64,000 nt of DNA from NCBI RefSeq assembly GCF_902459465.1, contig NC_047070.1, positions 13,897,656 to 13,961,655 of the forward strand, in the 5' to 3' direction. A program made the position numbers and the translations under genes. Below, in pieces: positions 35,045-45,800 of this stretch. Positions within the stretch are counted from its first letter, which is position 1. Each line of letters opens with the position of its first letter. Source of the stretch: Asterias rubens (taxonomy: Eukaryota > Echinodermata > Asteroidea > Forcipulatida > Asteriidae). A model generated the notes under the pieces. It had not been told where the DNA came from. It saw only the letters and a program-made list of their open reading frames with translations, and made no database searches.

Positions 35045-35578
35045 TTAAAGACACTGGACACTATTGGTGAATGTCAAAGACCAGTCTTCTCACTTGTTGT
35101 ATCCCAACATATGCATCAATAACAAACTTTTGAGCTCAAATCGTCGTCGAAGTTGCTAGTAATGAAAGAAAAAAGACCCTTGTTCAGATGCTTGATTTAC
35201 GGACCTCAAAATCAAGAGGTCTCAAAATCAAATTCGTGGAAAATTAATTATTCCTCGAAAAATGCGTTGCTTAAGAGGGAGTCGTTTCTTTCAATTTTTT
35301 CAGACGATGTGACCTCTGACGTCACTTGGAAACCATAACACGACTCGTGCGCATACCGCCGGCCACAACCCTTGTGTTTTGGCAGCCATCTAAAAAAGTA
35401 CACGCAATCTTACCATGACTCACGCGTCTTTTTGCCCGGCGAAACATGTCGTGTACAGTATTTTGTCAACAGAGGGCGGTTTTAATGTAAACATAGGTCA
35501 CATCGTCTATACTATCCCCATTACCCGTACACAAGTAACTTGGTTTTATAATTACCAACAGTGTCCACTGCCTTTAAT
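35045..35578 (+). mobile_element. Family 2 MITE carrying a nested insertion
   Basis: TTAAAGACACTGGACACTAT at left and gtgtccactgcctttaa at right. It is about 150-200 bp longer than its relatives because another element (35302-35508) lies inside its right half. Confidence 0.8.
35302..35508. mobile_element. Nested short element with 14-bp inverted ends
   Basis: Ends AGACGATGTGACCT and AGGTCACATCGTCT are perfect inverted complements. It interrupts the family 2 sequence between caatttttt and atactatc. Confidence 0.75.
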
Positions 35579-35847
35579 TTGTTCTCCGATATTTTAATTT
35601 AGCACCAGTATTGTTTACTCTACTTTCCAAATTAACCAACGTAAAGATTCTCCTACATTAAAAATTCCCTTTTCAATAAATTACGATGATACTGATAGGC
35701 CTAGTTGAAATGATTCTCTTCGGGTTGGTGATCGACCACAAAAAACCTGAACAACGGGCAAATTGTCGTGACCCTGCATGACCCTTATTCCGTGACCCAT
35801 CCATGGCACAAGAGGAGTTTTCCGAACCATACCATGGTTGTCCATGG

Positions 35848-36095
35848 GTGTGTTCGTTTAGCTTCCCTGGGTCGACCCCGGTCTTCCCCCGGTGCGTTCG
35901 AATAGCTTTGACGTCATTCCAGGGGCTCACCCGGGTCAGCCCCCAGTGCCCTGCTTGTGGAGTGGGTCACTTGGGGGCTGGCCCCAGGTGAACGACGTCA
36001 CTACGAGAGCGGTGAGTGATCATCGTGTAGCTCTTGTCACGGGCTCTTGAGTGAGCACCGCGGGTAGACCCAGGGAAGCTAATCGAACGCACCCT
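35848..36095. mobile_element. Family 5 foldback MITE
   Basis: Arms gtgttcgtttagcttccctg and cagggaagctaatcgaacgc; opposite orientation to 22248-22500. Confidence 0.8.
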
Positions 36096-36265
36096 ATGGT
36101 TGTCTGAATAGAGCTGTCACCATTATAAAATGAACGTGCACATCCTATGCAAAAACTCAAATAATGTTGTTAGCATAATATACTAAATTGATCAAATTTC
36201 ACATGTTGGTTGTCAATAGGTGTATCGAGGAAAGGCGTGGATGTCGGCAACGAATAAGCTCTTAC

Positions 36266-36600
36266 CTCTTTTAATCTTGGACAAGTCTGATTAGAAGTCT
36301 ACTTGTAGGCGGGGGCAATACCGTCGAGGAAACCCGCAAGAGCTGGTACAGTTTTTGCATTATGAGTTACTGTATGTCTGGCAACAAGAGTATTCTTCAG
36401 GAAGGTCAGCCGTACAGTACCCACAACAATTATTTGTTATGCACTAGCTTAGCTATTATCACTCAAAATACTCAAAGAATTCGCTCATGTGTAACGACGA
36501 CATACCCGAAGCGGGTACCTTCGCACGTAAGTCGGTCGGTAACGTGTTTATTCGGTAGAATCAATTCAACTTCAGTTCGGGACATTGGTCGCTCCCTGAG
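36266..36600 (-). promoter_or_regulatory. HNMT-like gene 2: 5' exon and promoter block
   Basis: Conserved donor AAGAG followed by GTAAGAGC after 36266 on the minus strand. Homologous to the blocks at 29883 and 38657. It would splice to the acceptor at 34508. Confidence 0.5.
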
Positions 36601-36668
36601 TTTCACGCCCGCTCTACTGACGCGTCGCGTGATCCCCCCCCCCCCCCTTAAAAAGGAAGCATAATAAT

Positions 36669-37080
36669 ATAGGTTTTCTCGGTCAATTTCGGCAAATGAG
36701 CAGCCAATTTAACCACCAAGCTATTATATTTCGCGCGAAATCGAATGCTACTGAAAAGGGTCACTCGATTTCGTTTTATGATTGGTCAAATGTAATGTTG
36801 CGTCATTCGGTTTAACAAAATAATCATTCAATTTAATAATTCATCAAAGCAGCATTCAAATTCGCAGACGCTTCTTGAGGCGTGCGAATTCGAATGCTGC
36901 TTTGATGAATTGTTAAATTGAATGATTATTTTGTTAATTCGAATGACGCAACATTACATTTGACTAATCCCAAAACGAAATCGAATGACCCTTTTGAGTA
37001 GCACTCGATTTTGCGCGAAATAGAATAGCTTGGTGGTTAAATTGGCTGCTCTTTTTCCGAATTTGACCGAGAAAACCTAT
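36669..37080. mobile_element. Large near-perfect palindrome, family 6
   Basis: About 200-bp arms: ataggttttctcggtcaatt at left and its complement gaccgagaaaacctat at right. The centre is near 36875 (gcgtgcgaattcgaatgc). It can fold into a long hairpin. The segmental duplication stops just past its centre. Confidence 0.85.
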
Positions 37081-37394
37081 AATAATAATAATAATAAATT
37101 GCTTGACACATGTTTCTGTTGAAAACAAGGTTGAAAAAGATCAAGGCCGCTGAAAAACAGAGCTCTGGAGAGTACTGACTACACTGCAAACACACATCTG
37201 TGTTTGGTAAACAAACAAAATAAATGATACAATTGCTTCCAATACTGAACCATGATCCGCCGAATGAATGAACAACACAGGCTTCGATAACAAGAACGAA
37301 AACGAGAACGAAAACGAGAACGTTTACAATGCACGCCCTCGAAATCAAAAAAATAAATGTACACTTACTGTTCCGCAAAATGAATGGTTAACAC

Positions 37395-37577
37395 AGGTCT
37401 CGGTAACGAGGACGAAAACGATGACGAAAACGAGAACGTGAACGTTTTATACAATGCACGCAATCGATTGGTATAAGCATGTGCGTATTCAGCGCTGAGC
37501 AACTCAACCACTAGATTGCGTTCTCTTTCCGTCGTGATCGTTATCGTTTTCAATACCGCTGCAGTGTGACCGAGGCC
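37395..37577. mobile_element. Family 10 foldback, one arm duplicated
   Basis: Contains cggtaacgaggacg, aatgcacgcaatcgattgg, gattgcgttctctttc and cgctgcagtgtgac. Matches 60751-60920. The segment 37280-37345 repeats part of the left arm (aacgagaacgaaaacgagaa). Confidence 0.6.
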
Positions 37578-37805
37578 GAATTTCATAGAGCTGCCAAGCA
37601 CAAAAATTTGCTAAGCATGCAATTTATTCCTTGATAAAAACAGGATTACCAACAACATTTCCATTTGTTGCATACTGCTTGTATTACTTGTGTTCATCTG
37701 TTGTTTGCTTATTCCTGAAAATCTTTTGAAAATTTTGTTGGTAATCCTGTTTTTATCAAGGCAAAAGTTTTGTGCTAAGCAGCTCTATGAAATTGGGCCC
37801 GGGCC
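37575..37805. mobile_element. GGGCCC-type long foldback
   Basis: Arms gaatttcatagagctgcc and agctctatgaaattgggccc, continued by ttgataaaaacaggattacc and its complement. Confidence 0.75.
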
Positions 37806-38032
37806 TTTAGCCGGGTACACAAACAATGTCTAAGTTCGCTGCAATGACGCTCTGCGCAAAACCAACAGCTTTCGCCCCAAGGTGCCCAAAGTACAATTAA
37901 ACGGATTCTTGAGTGAGCGGATTCTGGATTTGGGTTTTTGTCTGAATCAAAAAGAAATTTTGAGCAACTGCGATACGGTAACGCTAGGCGTTCAACAAAT
38001 ATTTTTGAGTTAATTACCTCTACTTCAGAATG

Positions 38033-39284
38033 CGTAAAGATTCTCCTACATTAAAAATTCCCTTTTCAATAAATTACGATGATACTGATAGGCCTAGTTG
38101 AAATGATTCTCTTCGGGTTGGTGATCGACCACAAAAAACCTGAACAACGGGCAGATTGTCGTGACCCTGCATGACCCTTATTCCGTGACCCATCCATGGC
38201 ACAAGAGGAGTTTTCCGAACCATACCATGGTTGTCCATGGGTGTGTTCGTTTAGCTTCCCTGTGTCGACCCCGGTCTTCCCCCGGTGCTTTCGAATAGCT
38301 TTGACGTCATTCCAGGGGCTCACCCGGGTCAGCCCCCAGTGCCCTGCTTGTGGAGTGTGTCACTTGGGGGCTGGCCCCAGGTGAACGACGTCACTACGAG
38401 AGCGGTGAGTGATCATCGTGTAGCTCTTGTCACGGGCTCTTGAGTGAGCACCGCGGGTAGACCCAGGGAAGCTAATCGAACGCACCCTATGGTTGTCTGA
38501 ATAGAGCTGTCACCATTATAAAATGAACGTGCACATCCTATGCAAAAACTCAAATAATGTTGTTAGCATATACTAAATTGATCAAATTTCACATGTTGGT
38601 TGTCAATAGGTGTATCGAGGAAAGGCGTGGATGTTGGCAACGAATAAGCTCTTACCTCTTTTAATCTTGGACAAGTCTGATTAGAAGTCTACTTGTAGGC
38701 GGAGGCAATACCGTCGAGGCAACCCGCACGAGCTGGTACAGTTTTTGCATTATGAGTTACTGTATGTCTGGCAACAAGAGTATTCTTCAGGAAGGTCAGC
38801 CGTACAGTCGACCAACAACAATTATTTGTTATGCACTAGCTTAGCTATTATCACTCAAAATACTCAAAGAATTCGCTCATGTGTAACGACGACATACCCG
38901 AAGCGGGTACCTTCGCACGTAAGTCGGTCGGTAACGTGTTTATTCGGTAGAATCAATTCAACTTCAGTTCGGGACATTGGTCGCTCCCTGAGTTTCACGC
39001 CCGCTCTACTGACGCGTCGCGTGATCCCCCCCCCCCCTTAAAAAGGAAGCATAATAATATAGGTTTTCTCGGTCAATTTCGGCAAATGACCAGCCAATTT
39101 AACCACCAGCCTATTCTATTTCGCGCGAAATCGAATGCTACTGAAAAGGGTCACTCGATTTCGTTTTATGATTGGTCAAATGTAATGTTGCGTCATTCGG
39201 TTTAACAAAATAATCATTCAATTTAATAATTCATCAAAGCAGCATTCAAATTCGCAGACGCTTCTTGAGGCGTGCGAATTCGAA
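38033..39284. repeat. Segmental duplication, copy 2
   Basis: Second copy of 35640-36894 in the same orientation. It contains the promoter/5' exon block (donor after 38657 on the minus strand) without any methyltransferase coding exon next to it on that strand. Family 5 foldback at 38241-38488; left half only of the family 6 palindrome at 39060-39284. Confidence 0.9.
38657..38990 (-). promoter_or_regulatory. Orphan HNMT-like 5' exon/promoter block
   Basis: Duplicate of 36266-36600 with the same GTAAGAGC donor. If active, its transcripts could reach gene 2, giving it an alternative promoter. Confidence 0.4.
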
Positions 39285-39370
39285 GTTTGTACGTGAGAAT
39301 GGCGTCCTTACCCTTAAGGTTACCCGGTTATTCTGAAAAACTTTCATGAACCTAGAAAACTTGACAAAAG

Positions 39371-40014
39371 TTGTGTTTTAAAAGCATAAGATTGCATAAA
39401 CAAACTCTACCGTGGTTTCAGCCTCCTCGGTCCGGGTCTTCACCGCATACCCGTGGTGCACGGAGCGCCGCTGGCCCCCACGGGCACTCTCACACGATTG
39501 CCTCCGACTCTGCACTTTGCCGTGCTCCCAGAAGACCGTCTTTCCACCAAGTGGGGGCCCGGTGCCAGGGTAAATTTTAACATAGGTGTTGTAATGTTTT
39601 ACACAACATTGTTTCACTTATTTGCTACCATTAAATTAATGTGTGTAATTAAATATTCTGTTTGGTCAAACAGAAGAGGTTGGTGCACCTTTTACAGAGA
39701 GAGACCATCGACCAAGTATAACTGCTCAAGACGTCAAGGCTACATGTGAAACGGACAACATCCCCATAGCACATGAATCTGTCATCGAAGAGCGTATAAA
39801 CATCACTGACTGCTTCGATCCTCCCGAAGATATGAGCGAAGACGGACATTCCCTCCTGGACTTCTACACACACGTGGTCAATTTTACTGAAACAGCCTCC
39901 CCCGAAACCCAAGCAGAGGTCTTGCAATTCTTGAAAAGTGATCGCTTGTCTGAAAAGATAGATGGCAAGATACTGCTCATAGGAGATTGGGAGTATTTTA
40001 TAATCGTACGCTAA
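39371..40014 (+). CDS. Candidate chimeric two-exon gene: GC-rich insert + HNMT-like terminal exon
   Basis: An ATG at 39371 opens a frame that runs through the GC-rich segment to 39569. A GTAAAT donor and an acceptor (TTGGTCAAACAG, ending 39673) leave a 104-bp intron. The frame then continues exactly into the HNMT-like terminal exon 39674-40014: 199 + 341 nt, 179 residues. The methyltransferase core and SAM site would be missing, so catalysis is not expected. No evidence of expression; it may simply be a fragment that happens to be in frame. Confidence 0.25.
39422..39569 (+). other. GC-rich exon-like insert of unknown origin
   Basis: 148 bp, strongly GC-rich against the AT-rich surroundings, bounded by TTTCAG and GTAAAT. 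It interrupts intron sequence that is continuous in genes 1 and 2 (flanks cataaacaaactctacc and taaattttaacatagg). All three plus frames are open across it. I do not recognise it. Confidence 0.6.
39674..40014 (+). pseudogene. Orphan HNMT-like terminal exon, intact frame
   Basis: 341 nt with the same acceptor, phase and stop as the last exons of genes 1 and 2, but on the opposite strand and with no first or second exon nearby. The upstream flank is intronic, so this is a DNA-level rearrangement and not a retrocopy. Encodes ERDHRPSITAQDVKATC, ITDCFDPPEDMSEDG and ends GDWEYFIIVR. The absence of stops suggests it is recent or constrained. Confidence 0.8.
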
Positions 40015-40224
40015 TCTGCCCCCCCCCCCCCCCAGGAAAAAAAACGAGATTTTATTTTATTTTTATATTTCTTGAAATTAAAACACACGGTTTTGTATTT
40101 CTAAGATTATTTTATGTCATACTTCTGATCATAATCTTTTGTTATCATGTTTTCGAGAAGTAGCAAGCAAAGTGCAAAGCCCTACGACGTGTCGTCCTGG
40201 GACCGCTTTATTGCCCCAGTAAAC

Positions 40225-40614
40225 TTAAAGGAACACATTGCCTTGGATCGGACGAGTTGGTCTATAAAAAGCGTTTGTAACCGTTTGTTATAAAATGCAT
40301 ATGGTTAGAAAGATATTGTAAAAGTAGAATACAATGATCTACACAAATATGCCTCACAATTGCGTGGTTTTCTTTTTACCTCGTCGACTAACACGGTCGG
40401 CCATTTATGGGAGTCAAAAGTTTGACTCCCATAAATGGCCGACTGTGATAGTTTGCGACGTAAAAGGAAAACCGTGCAATTTTGAGTGATACTTGTGTGG
40501 AACATTATATTTTAATTTTAAAACATCTTTCTAACCATATGCATTTCATAACAAACGGTTTCAAACGCTTTAAATAGACCAACTCGTCCGATCCAAGGCA
40601 ACGTGTTCCTTTAA
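40225..40614. mobile_element. Family 3 foldback (TTAA), near-perfect hairpin
   Basis: Starts TTAAAGGAACACATTGCCTT and ends aaggcaacgtgttcctttaa. The arms pair over most of their length, with centre tgactcccataaatggccga. Second copy at 50696-51074. Confidence 0.85.
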
Positions 40615-40858
40615 AGGGTGCTCTCTGGTGCATACTTCGAAGGCATTGTACACTTTGTTTGTCTTTCAACAATGGCTATTTTGTTATGTTTAGGGGGAAA
40701 CCAGTCGGCTAAGGGCCACACGCTAGACATGTTAAAAGAAAAAAGTCATGATGGTATAATCATTTGACTCAGCTGCACTTGAACTTGTTCCCTGACACTG
40801 TGGGGATTGAAGATCGAAGTGGCACAAAAGGGAGACTCTTGCGACCGGGGTCATTTTA
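40615..40858. other. Intergenic, nothing recognised
   Basis: No supported feature. Confidence 0.3.
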
Positions 40859-41437
40859 ATAAGGGAATAAAAGTGTAGCGAAGAGTTCTTCCACAGCCGT
40901 TTAAATCAGGCAGGGTCGTTGCCGTGTGATAAAGGCCCGAGCTGACGAAGGCGAGGGCCTTTATCACTCGGCAACGACCCTGCAAGGTGTTAAACGGCCG
41001 TTAAAGAACGAGTCACTACTCTTTTATTCCCATTCATAATGTATTTTTGGTTAAAAGGCGTAATAACGTAAGAAACTCTATAACTTCCTGTTTCCTTATC
41101 TGCTTCTTTTGCTTGAGCTCTGTATGTACATGTACGACGTCCGTGTGTTGCATTGTTATGACTGAGACATCTGTTTCCGACAGTTTCCGGTTTCGTTCGT
41201 GCGCGTATAGTCTTGGTACAACACGTTTTCCTTTTCCTTTCACACACAGCGAAGCCAGCTCACCTACAGCGCCCGCATCGCCCGTATCAAGAAACGTCTT
41301 GCACAAAGGCTAGCGCAGAGTATTCGCTCACAACCGGTTATAAACACTGGTCATTTTCAAAGGTTTAAACACCCCCCCACGTGATGCGCTCTCCGCCAAT
41401 AGGAATAGCTAAACTGTCTGAGGTATTTATGAATTAG
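40859..41437. mobile_element. Family 8 foldback element
   Basis: Starts taagggaataaaagtgtagc. The hairpin gggtcgttgccgtgtgataa / ttatcactcggcaacgaccc is centred near 40938. The block cacgtgatgcgctctccgcc is at 41379-41400. Related: 12136-12720, 45349-45468 and 58745-59080. Confidence 0.7.
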
Positions 41438-41808
41438 GTATTAAGGTGACCAACAACTGCCCAGAAAAGGGATACAGCAAAACACAAATTAACACACAGC
41501 AAAAGCAAACACACCACAGCAAACGCTACGGCAGAAGCAAATACCACATTACTGTCTAAACTATAATGTACAATTTTTAAGAAAAATTTACAAAAGATAA
41601 AGACAAGAAATAAAGCATTATAAAATTGTTTTAATTGTAAACTATTAACTATCTTCTATGCTTCACTGGGGCCTATCCGATTTGTGTGTAATAGCTCCTA
41701 AGTATATTAGTAATCTCATCGGTATAAAGAAACAATCCAGCTACTGTTAAAGTTCTGACGAAAAGTTTTTGTTTTTTTTCACGACTAAAATGTTACAAAC
41801 ATTGGGTG

Positions 41809-41925
41809 CAGAGCATTTTCATCGGCTGCTCCCAAGCTATCGAATGAACTGCAATCTGACATTAAACACTCTCAATCCATTGATATTTTTAAGCGAAAAG
41901 TAAAGACTGATTTTTTTTTCTTCAT
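41809..41925 (+). mobile_element. CR1/L2-like LINE fragment (reverse transcriptase C-terminus)
   Basis: Reads AFSSAAPKLSNELQSDIKHS followed by SIDIFKRKVKTDFFF. This is the family's usual end (compare FAPCLWNNIPQSVRQLPSLD and FKRAIKTLLF in the LINE at 3303). Only the last 35 codons are recognisable. Confidence 0.75.
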
Positions 41926-42021
41926 TTCATGTAATTGTTCTTTAGATTGTCAGTACTTTTTATCTAATGTTTATACTACTTCTCGTTGTTTTGTGCGATT
42001 GATCATATTAATTTGTTTTAA

Positions 42022-42132
42022 AAGGTCTATGTAACTTTTGTAGGACAAAAAAACACAATGTCCACAGATTTACACTAAACTTACACAGTTTGAAGATAAT
42101 GATAGTAGAAAGCTTCCCTGAAAATACTACGT
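42022..42132 (-). mobile_element. Family 4 foldback, half copy
   Basis: Contains acaatgtccacagatttaca, agataatgatagtagaaagc and ttccctgaaaatactacgtg, one arm of the element at 44037-44400. Confidence 0.7.
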
Positions 42133-42138
42133 GTTGTT

Positions 42139-42320
42139 TACCTATTCGTTGGTGGTATTACATGCATTGGTTGTTGGTATATTATATTTATTATGGTATT
42201 AAATTTATTCGTTTTGGGGTATTTACCTATCGTTGGTGGTATTACATGCATTGGTTGTTGGTATATTATATTTATTATGGTATTAAATTTATTCGTTTTG
42301 GTGGTATTAAATTGATTCGT
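42139..42320. repeat. Direct duplication of about 86 bp
   Basis: The run cgttggtggtattacatgca ... tattaaatttattcgttttg occurs twice in tandem, then a degenerate third start. Confidence 0.8.
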
Positions 42321-42744
42321 TGATGGTTTTAACGTATTCGTTTGTGGTATTGTTTTCGTTGTCGGTTACCTATCGCTGGTGGCAATTCGTTGTTGGATAC
42401 TTAACCCCATCAGGACCAGGCTGTTTATGTTCTTCTGAAAGTTTCAGACCGATTTTTAAAGAAACATGTCACTACAGGTTTGCCTTTGGAAAGCAATTTT
42501 GGTTGTGTGTGTGTGTCCCCCCCCCCCCCCCCTTTTTTTTGTTAGGGGGGGTTGAAATTGTACTTTCCCCGTGTTCAAAAGACGAAAAATGCTAATAAAC
42601 GGTTGCCTTTGTAGCAGCTGCTCATAAAACCATCTTGACACTTTATGAATGTCTGAAAAAGTCCCAGAAAAAAAAATACACAGCCAGTGAATCCGCAGCC
42701 CGCCCTCATGTGTCTCAAGTTGAATGAATGACTGGTTCACACGT

Positions 42745-42765
42745 TAATCCAACATGGCGGACGAA
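42745..42765 (+). promoter_or_regulatory. YY1-like motif over the TCERG1 start codon
   Basis: CCAACATGGCGGACG fits the common YY1 element (AANATGGCGGC-type) that often overlaps translation starts of housekeeping genes. A TATA box is not seen nearby. Confidence 0.4.
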
Positions 42766-42887
42766 GGTGATGTGATGGAACATGAAAATCTCACGGAAAA
42801 TGACTCTAATTCAACATCTCAGCATCAATCGTCTTTAAAAAATGAAGTACCGAACAGAGAGTTATCTCAAGAAAATAACAGGCAAAG
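42754..42887 (+). CDS. TCERG1: TCERG1 exon 1
   Basis: Start [17 protein letters not shown] in a good context (CAACATGG), 134 nt, donor GTAAAT. Acidic, Ser/Asn-rich, no domain. Confidence 0.88.
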
Positions 42888-45800
42888 GTAAATATTCTGC
42901 TTGGACATTAGCCTCATAAATTGGCCCAATCCACTCCGGATCGGAACCGTCCGTATCGTATCCTTGTTTTTTTCACAGCAGCTAGCGATAGCGTGCATGC
43001 AGCACCATTCATTTCAACGCCTTCTTGAAATATCTGCTACGACCTCGTCCTCTATCATGAAACTTGCCGATCTATTAAATGGTACTGAGGTTGCAGATAG
43101 CCCGATTATGTACTACACCTGCCTGGATTTTTTTTTTCTAACAAGTTTTGTGTAAAAATCAAATGATTTTCTCGTGTGGCTGTGATTGTGAGGCGCTTCT
43201 TCTAAGAAACTATATATAAGGCTCCCCTGTGAGCCATAGGGGTCTCATATTTAGGGCCTTTTTAACGCTATACGTTTTTCAAATCAGCGTTGATGGGTGA
43301 AAGTTTTGCGACCGTTAGCCAGCCAGAACTGAAGTTCCATGTGTATACTGTACACCTAAAGCTTTCCCCATCCTTCCTACTCAACATTCATAATGCTTGT
43401 GTCCCTTTTGTTGAGTTATGCTCAATAATTTCTTCAAAAAAGTCAATTTTCTACTCGGTACTCTGTCTGTTGCTTCATTGTCGCGGCACACGTTCTGTCA
43501 CGTACGGGACCTTTATACCCTGGACTCTGTCGCGTTGCATGCAACGGAGGAGTCCAACCTGGGCTAGGCCTACTGTTCATTGATCATTCTTCTCTTTCAG
43601 AGGGTTTCCAGTACCAGGTCCAAGGTTCCGTAATTTTCCTCCCAGGTATCCAGGTCCTCCAGGCCAGCATATGAGAGGTGGTGGCCATGGAAACATGCCA
43701 CAGCAGAGACCTTTCTTTGGCCGACCTCCCCCAGACAGGATGTTTCGTCCCCCTCCATTTGATCAAAACATGCCTCGAGGACCACCACCACAAGGCTTAA
43801 TGGGAATGCCTCCTTTCATGAATGTGAGTACATGTAAAGGCAATGCCAAAGCAATTATGTGTGGGCTACTACAATGTGAGTACAAGGTCCCTGGGAAAAA
43901 TTAGGAAAAAAAATACTTTTTAATAAGGCCTGAAAGGTCTATTAATATTTATTAAAATAATAACCCCTTTTTATATAGCGTTTTTCACACGGGGCGTCCC
44001 TAAGCGCTTCACATTATTACCCCTGGTCACTGGGCCTTAAAGGATTTGGGTACTTTTTCAAAATGTCCATAGATTTACATTAAACTTAAAGGGTTTGAAG
44101 GTCATGCTAGTGGAAAGCTTCCCTTCAAATATTACTTACTGAGGTGCTGTAGTTTTTGAGAAACGAGTAAAACAATGTCATGAAAATACGTGTGTTTAAA
44201 ATGATTTTTTTTTAAATCGTCTCATGAGACGAAAATTATGTTCATGACATTGTTTTACTCATTTCCCAAAACTACAGCACCTCAGCACGTAATATTTTCA
44301 GGGAAGCTTTCTACTATCATTATGTTCAAACTGTGTAAGTTTAGTGTAAATCTGTGGACATTGTGGTTTTTGTCCTACAAAAAGTACATAGACTCTTTAA
44401 TTCACACCTTGAACCATCTCAGCTCCCTGGGGAGTATAATATACAGCCTCTTGCAACAAATGCACTACTCGGCTAAATCAATCTCAAGAACCATCTCTGC
44501 CCTCACAGGTACCCATTGACCCCTGGGTGGAGAGAAGCAATTATAGTTTAGTGTCTTGCTCAGGGACACAGGTGTCATGACCGGGATTTGAACCCCACTT
44601 TGCTGAACAGAAGCACCAGAGCTTGAGTTTGATGCTCTTATCCCCTCGGCCACGACACCCTACACCATGCACACATGTACGTTAGCTGGTGCGCTCCATA
44701 AAGTGTTTCTCCTTTTCGAAGACCAGATATCATGTCTGCACAAGGCAATTTGTGCAGTACATGACAAGACAAGAAAATAAGATGAAACTTCTGACGATGA
44801 CAAGAGCAAGCTAGTCGAAACTTTGAGAGCAATTTAACAACTGACTCCGCGGTAGTATAGTTAATCACGATCCTATAAGCTAAAGTAGTAGTCCACGCCT
44901 ATTTTCCATACCATCTGCCCGGGTAATAGTAAAATAGCAGGACAGTTCTTTTCAGAACTGAGAAGTCTCCCGAACATCTTCTCTGCGGTAGTAGAATAAA
45001 GCAAAGCAGTTCTCTAAGAACAAACTCTACCTGGCAAGTAGATACACACATGGTGGTACCGCAAACCAAATTTGTATTGATACCTCACCATGCAATGCCT
45101 CAAATCCTATATTACATGAAACTTGTTGTTTTTGTTATTCAGAGGCCACCACTATTGCCACCTCCCTTTGGAATGCCGCCACCCCTTCTTGGTAACCTAC
45201 AGCAGCAACCTATAGCAGGCAACCAACAGACACCATCTGCTACTTCACCTGCTGCTGTGGCTGCTCTAGATCCTAATCAAGACTTCTGGGTTGAGCATGT
45301 TACTCCTGAAGGAAAGGTTAGATGACATCTGTTTGTTCAATTCTGTAATAAGGGAATAAAAGGGTAGCGACGAGTTCTTCAACGTACGTTTGTACCGGCA
45401 GGGTCGGCGGCCGTGTGATAAAGGCCTGAGCCGAAGGCGAGGGCCTTTATCACACGGCAACGACTCTACTTGGTAACAAGATTTGGAGAGCTGTTGATAG
45501 TATAACACATTGTGAGAAACAGCTCCCACTGAAGTAACGTAGTTTTCGAGAAAGAAGTAATTTTCCACGAATTTGATTTTGAGACCTCAGAATTAGTATT
45601 TGAGGTCTCGAAATCAAGCATCTGAAAGCACACAACTTCATGTGACAAGGGTGTTTTTTCTTTCATTATCTCGCAAATTCGACCACCAATTGAGCTCAAA
45701 TTTTGCCAATTACCAATAGTGTCCAGTGTCTTTAAAAGGGACTTGAACCTGCAGTCCCAGATTAACGAGCTGTCTCTCTATAAACTGAGCTATCTAGCCC

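Larger units (their letters stand above)
35640..36894. repeat. Segmental duplication, copy 1 (gene 2 promoter side)
   Basis: 1255 bp nearly identical to 38033-39284; the differences are a few substitutions and a short indel in poly-C and near 36180. It contains the family 5 foldback, the HNMT-like 5' exon/promoter block and the left arm of a large palindrome. A diverged version is also upstream of gene 1 (about 26790-30200, broken by insertions). Confidence 0.9.

Noticed and set aside
35673-38384. Repeated 62-85-codon frames on both strands
   Set aside because: They are translations of the family 5 foldback inside the segmental duplication, not genes.
39422-39569. GC-rich insert as a piece of 28S rRNA
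   Set aside because: A short stretch on the minus strand vaguely resembles a conserved 28S segment, but the match is too loose to claim without a search.
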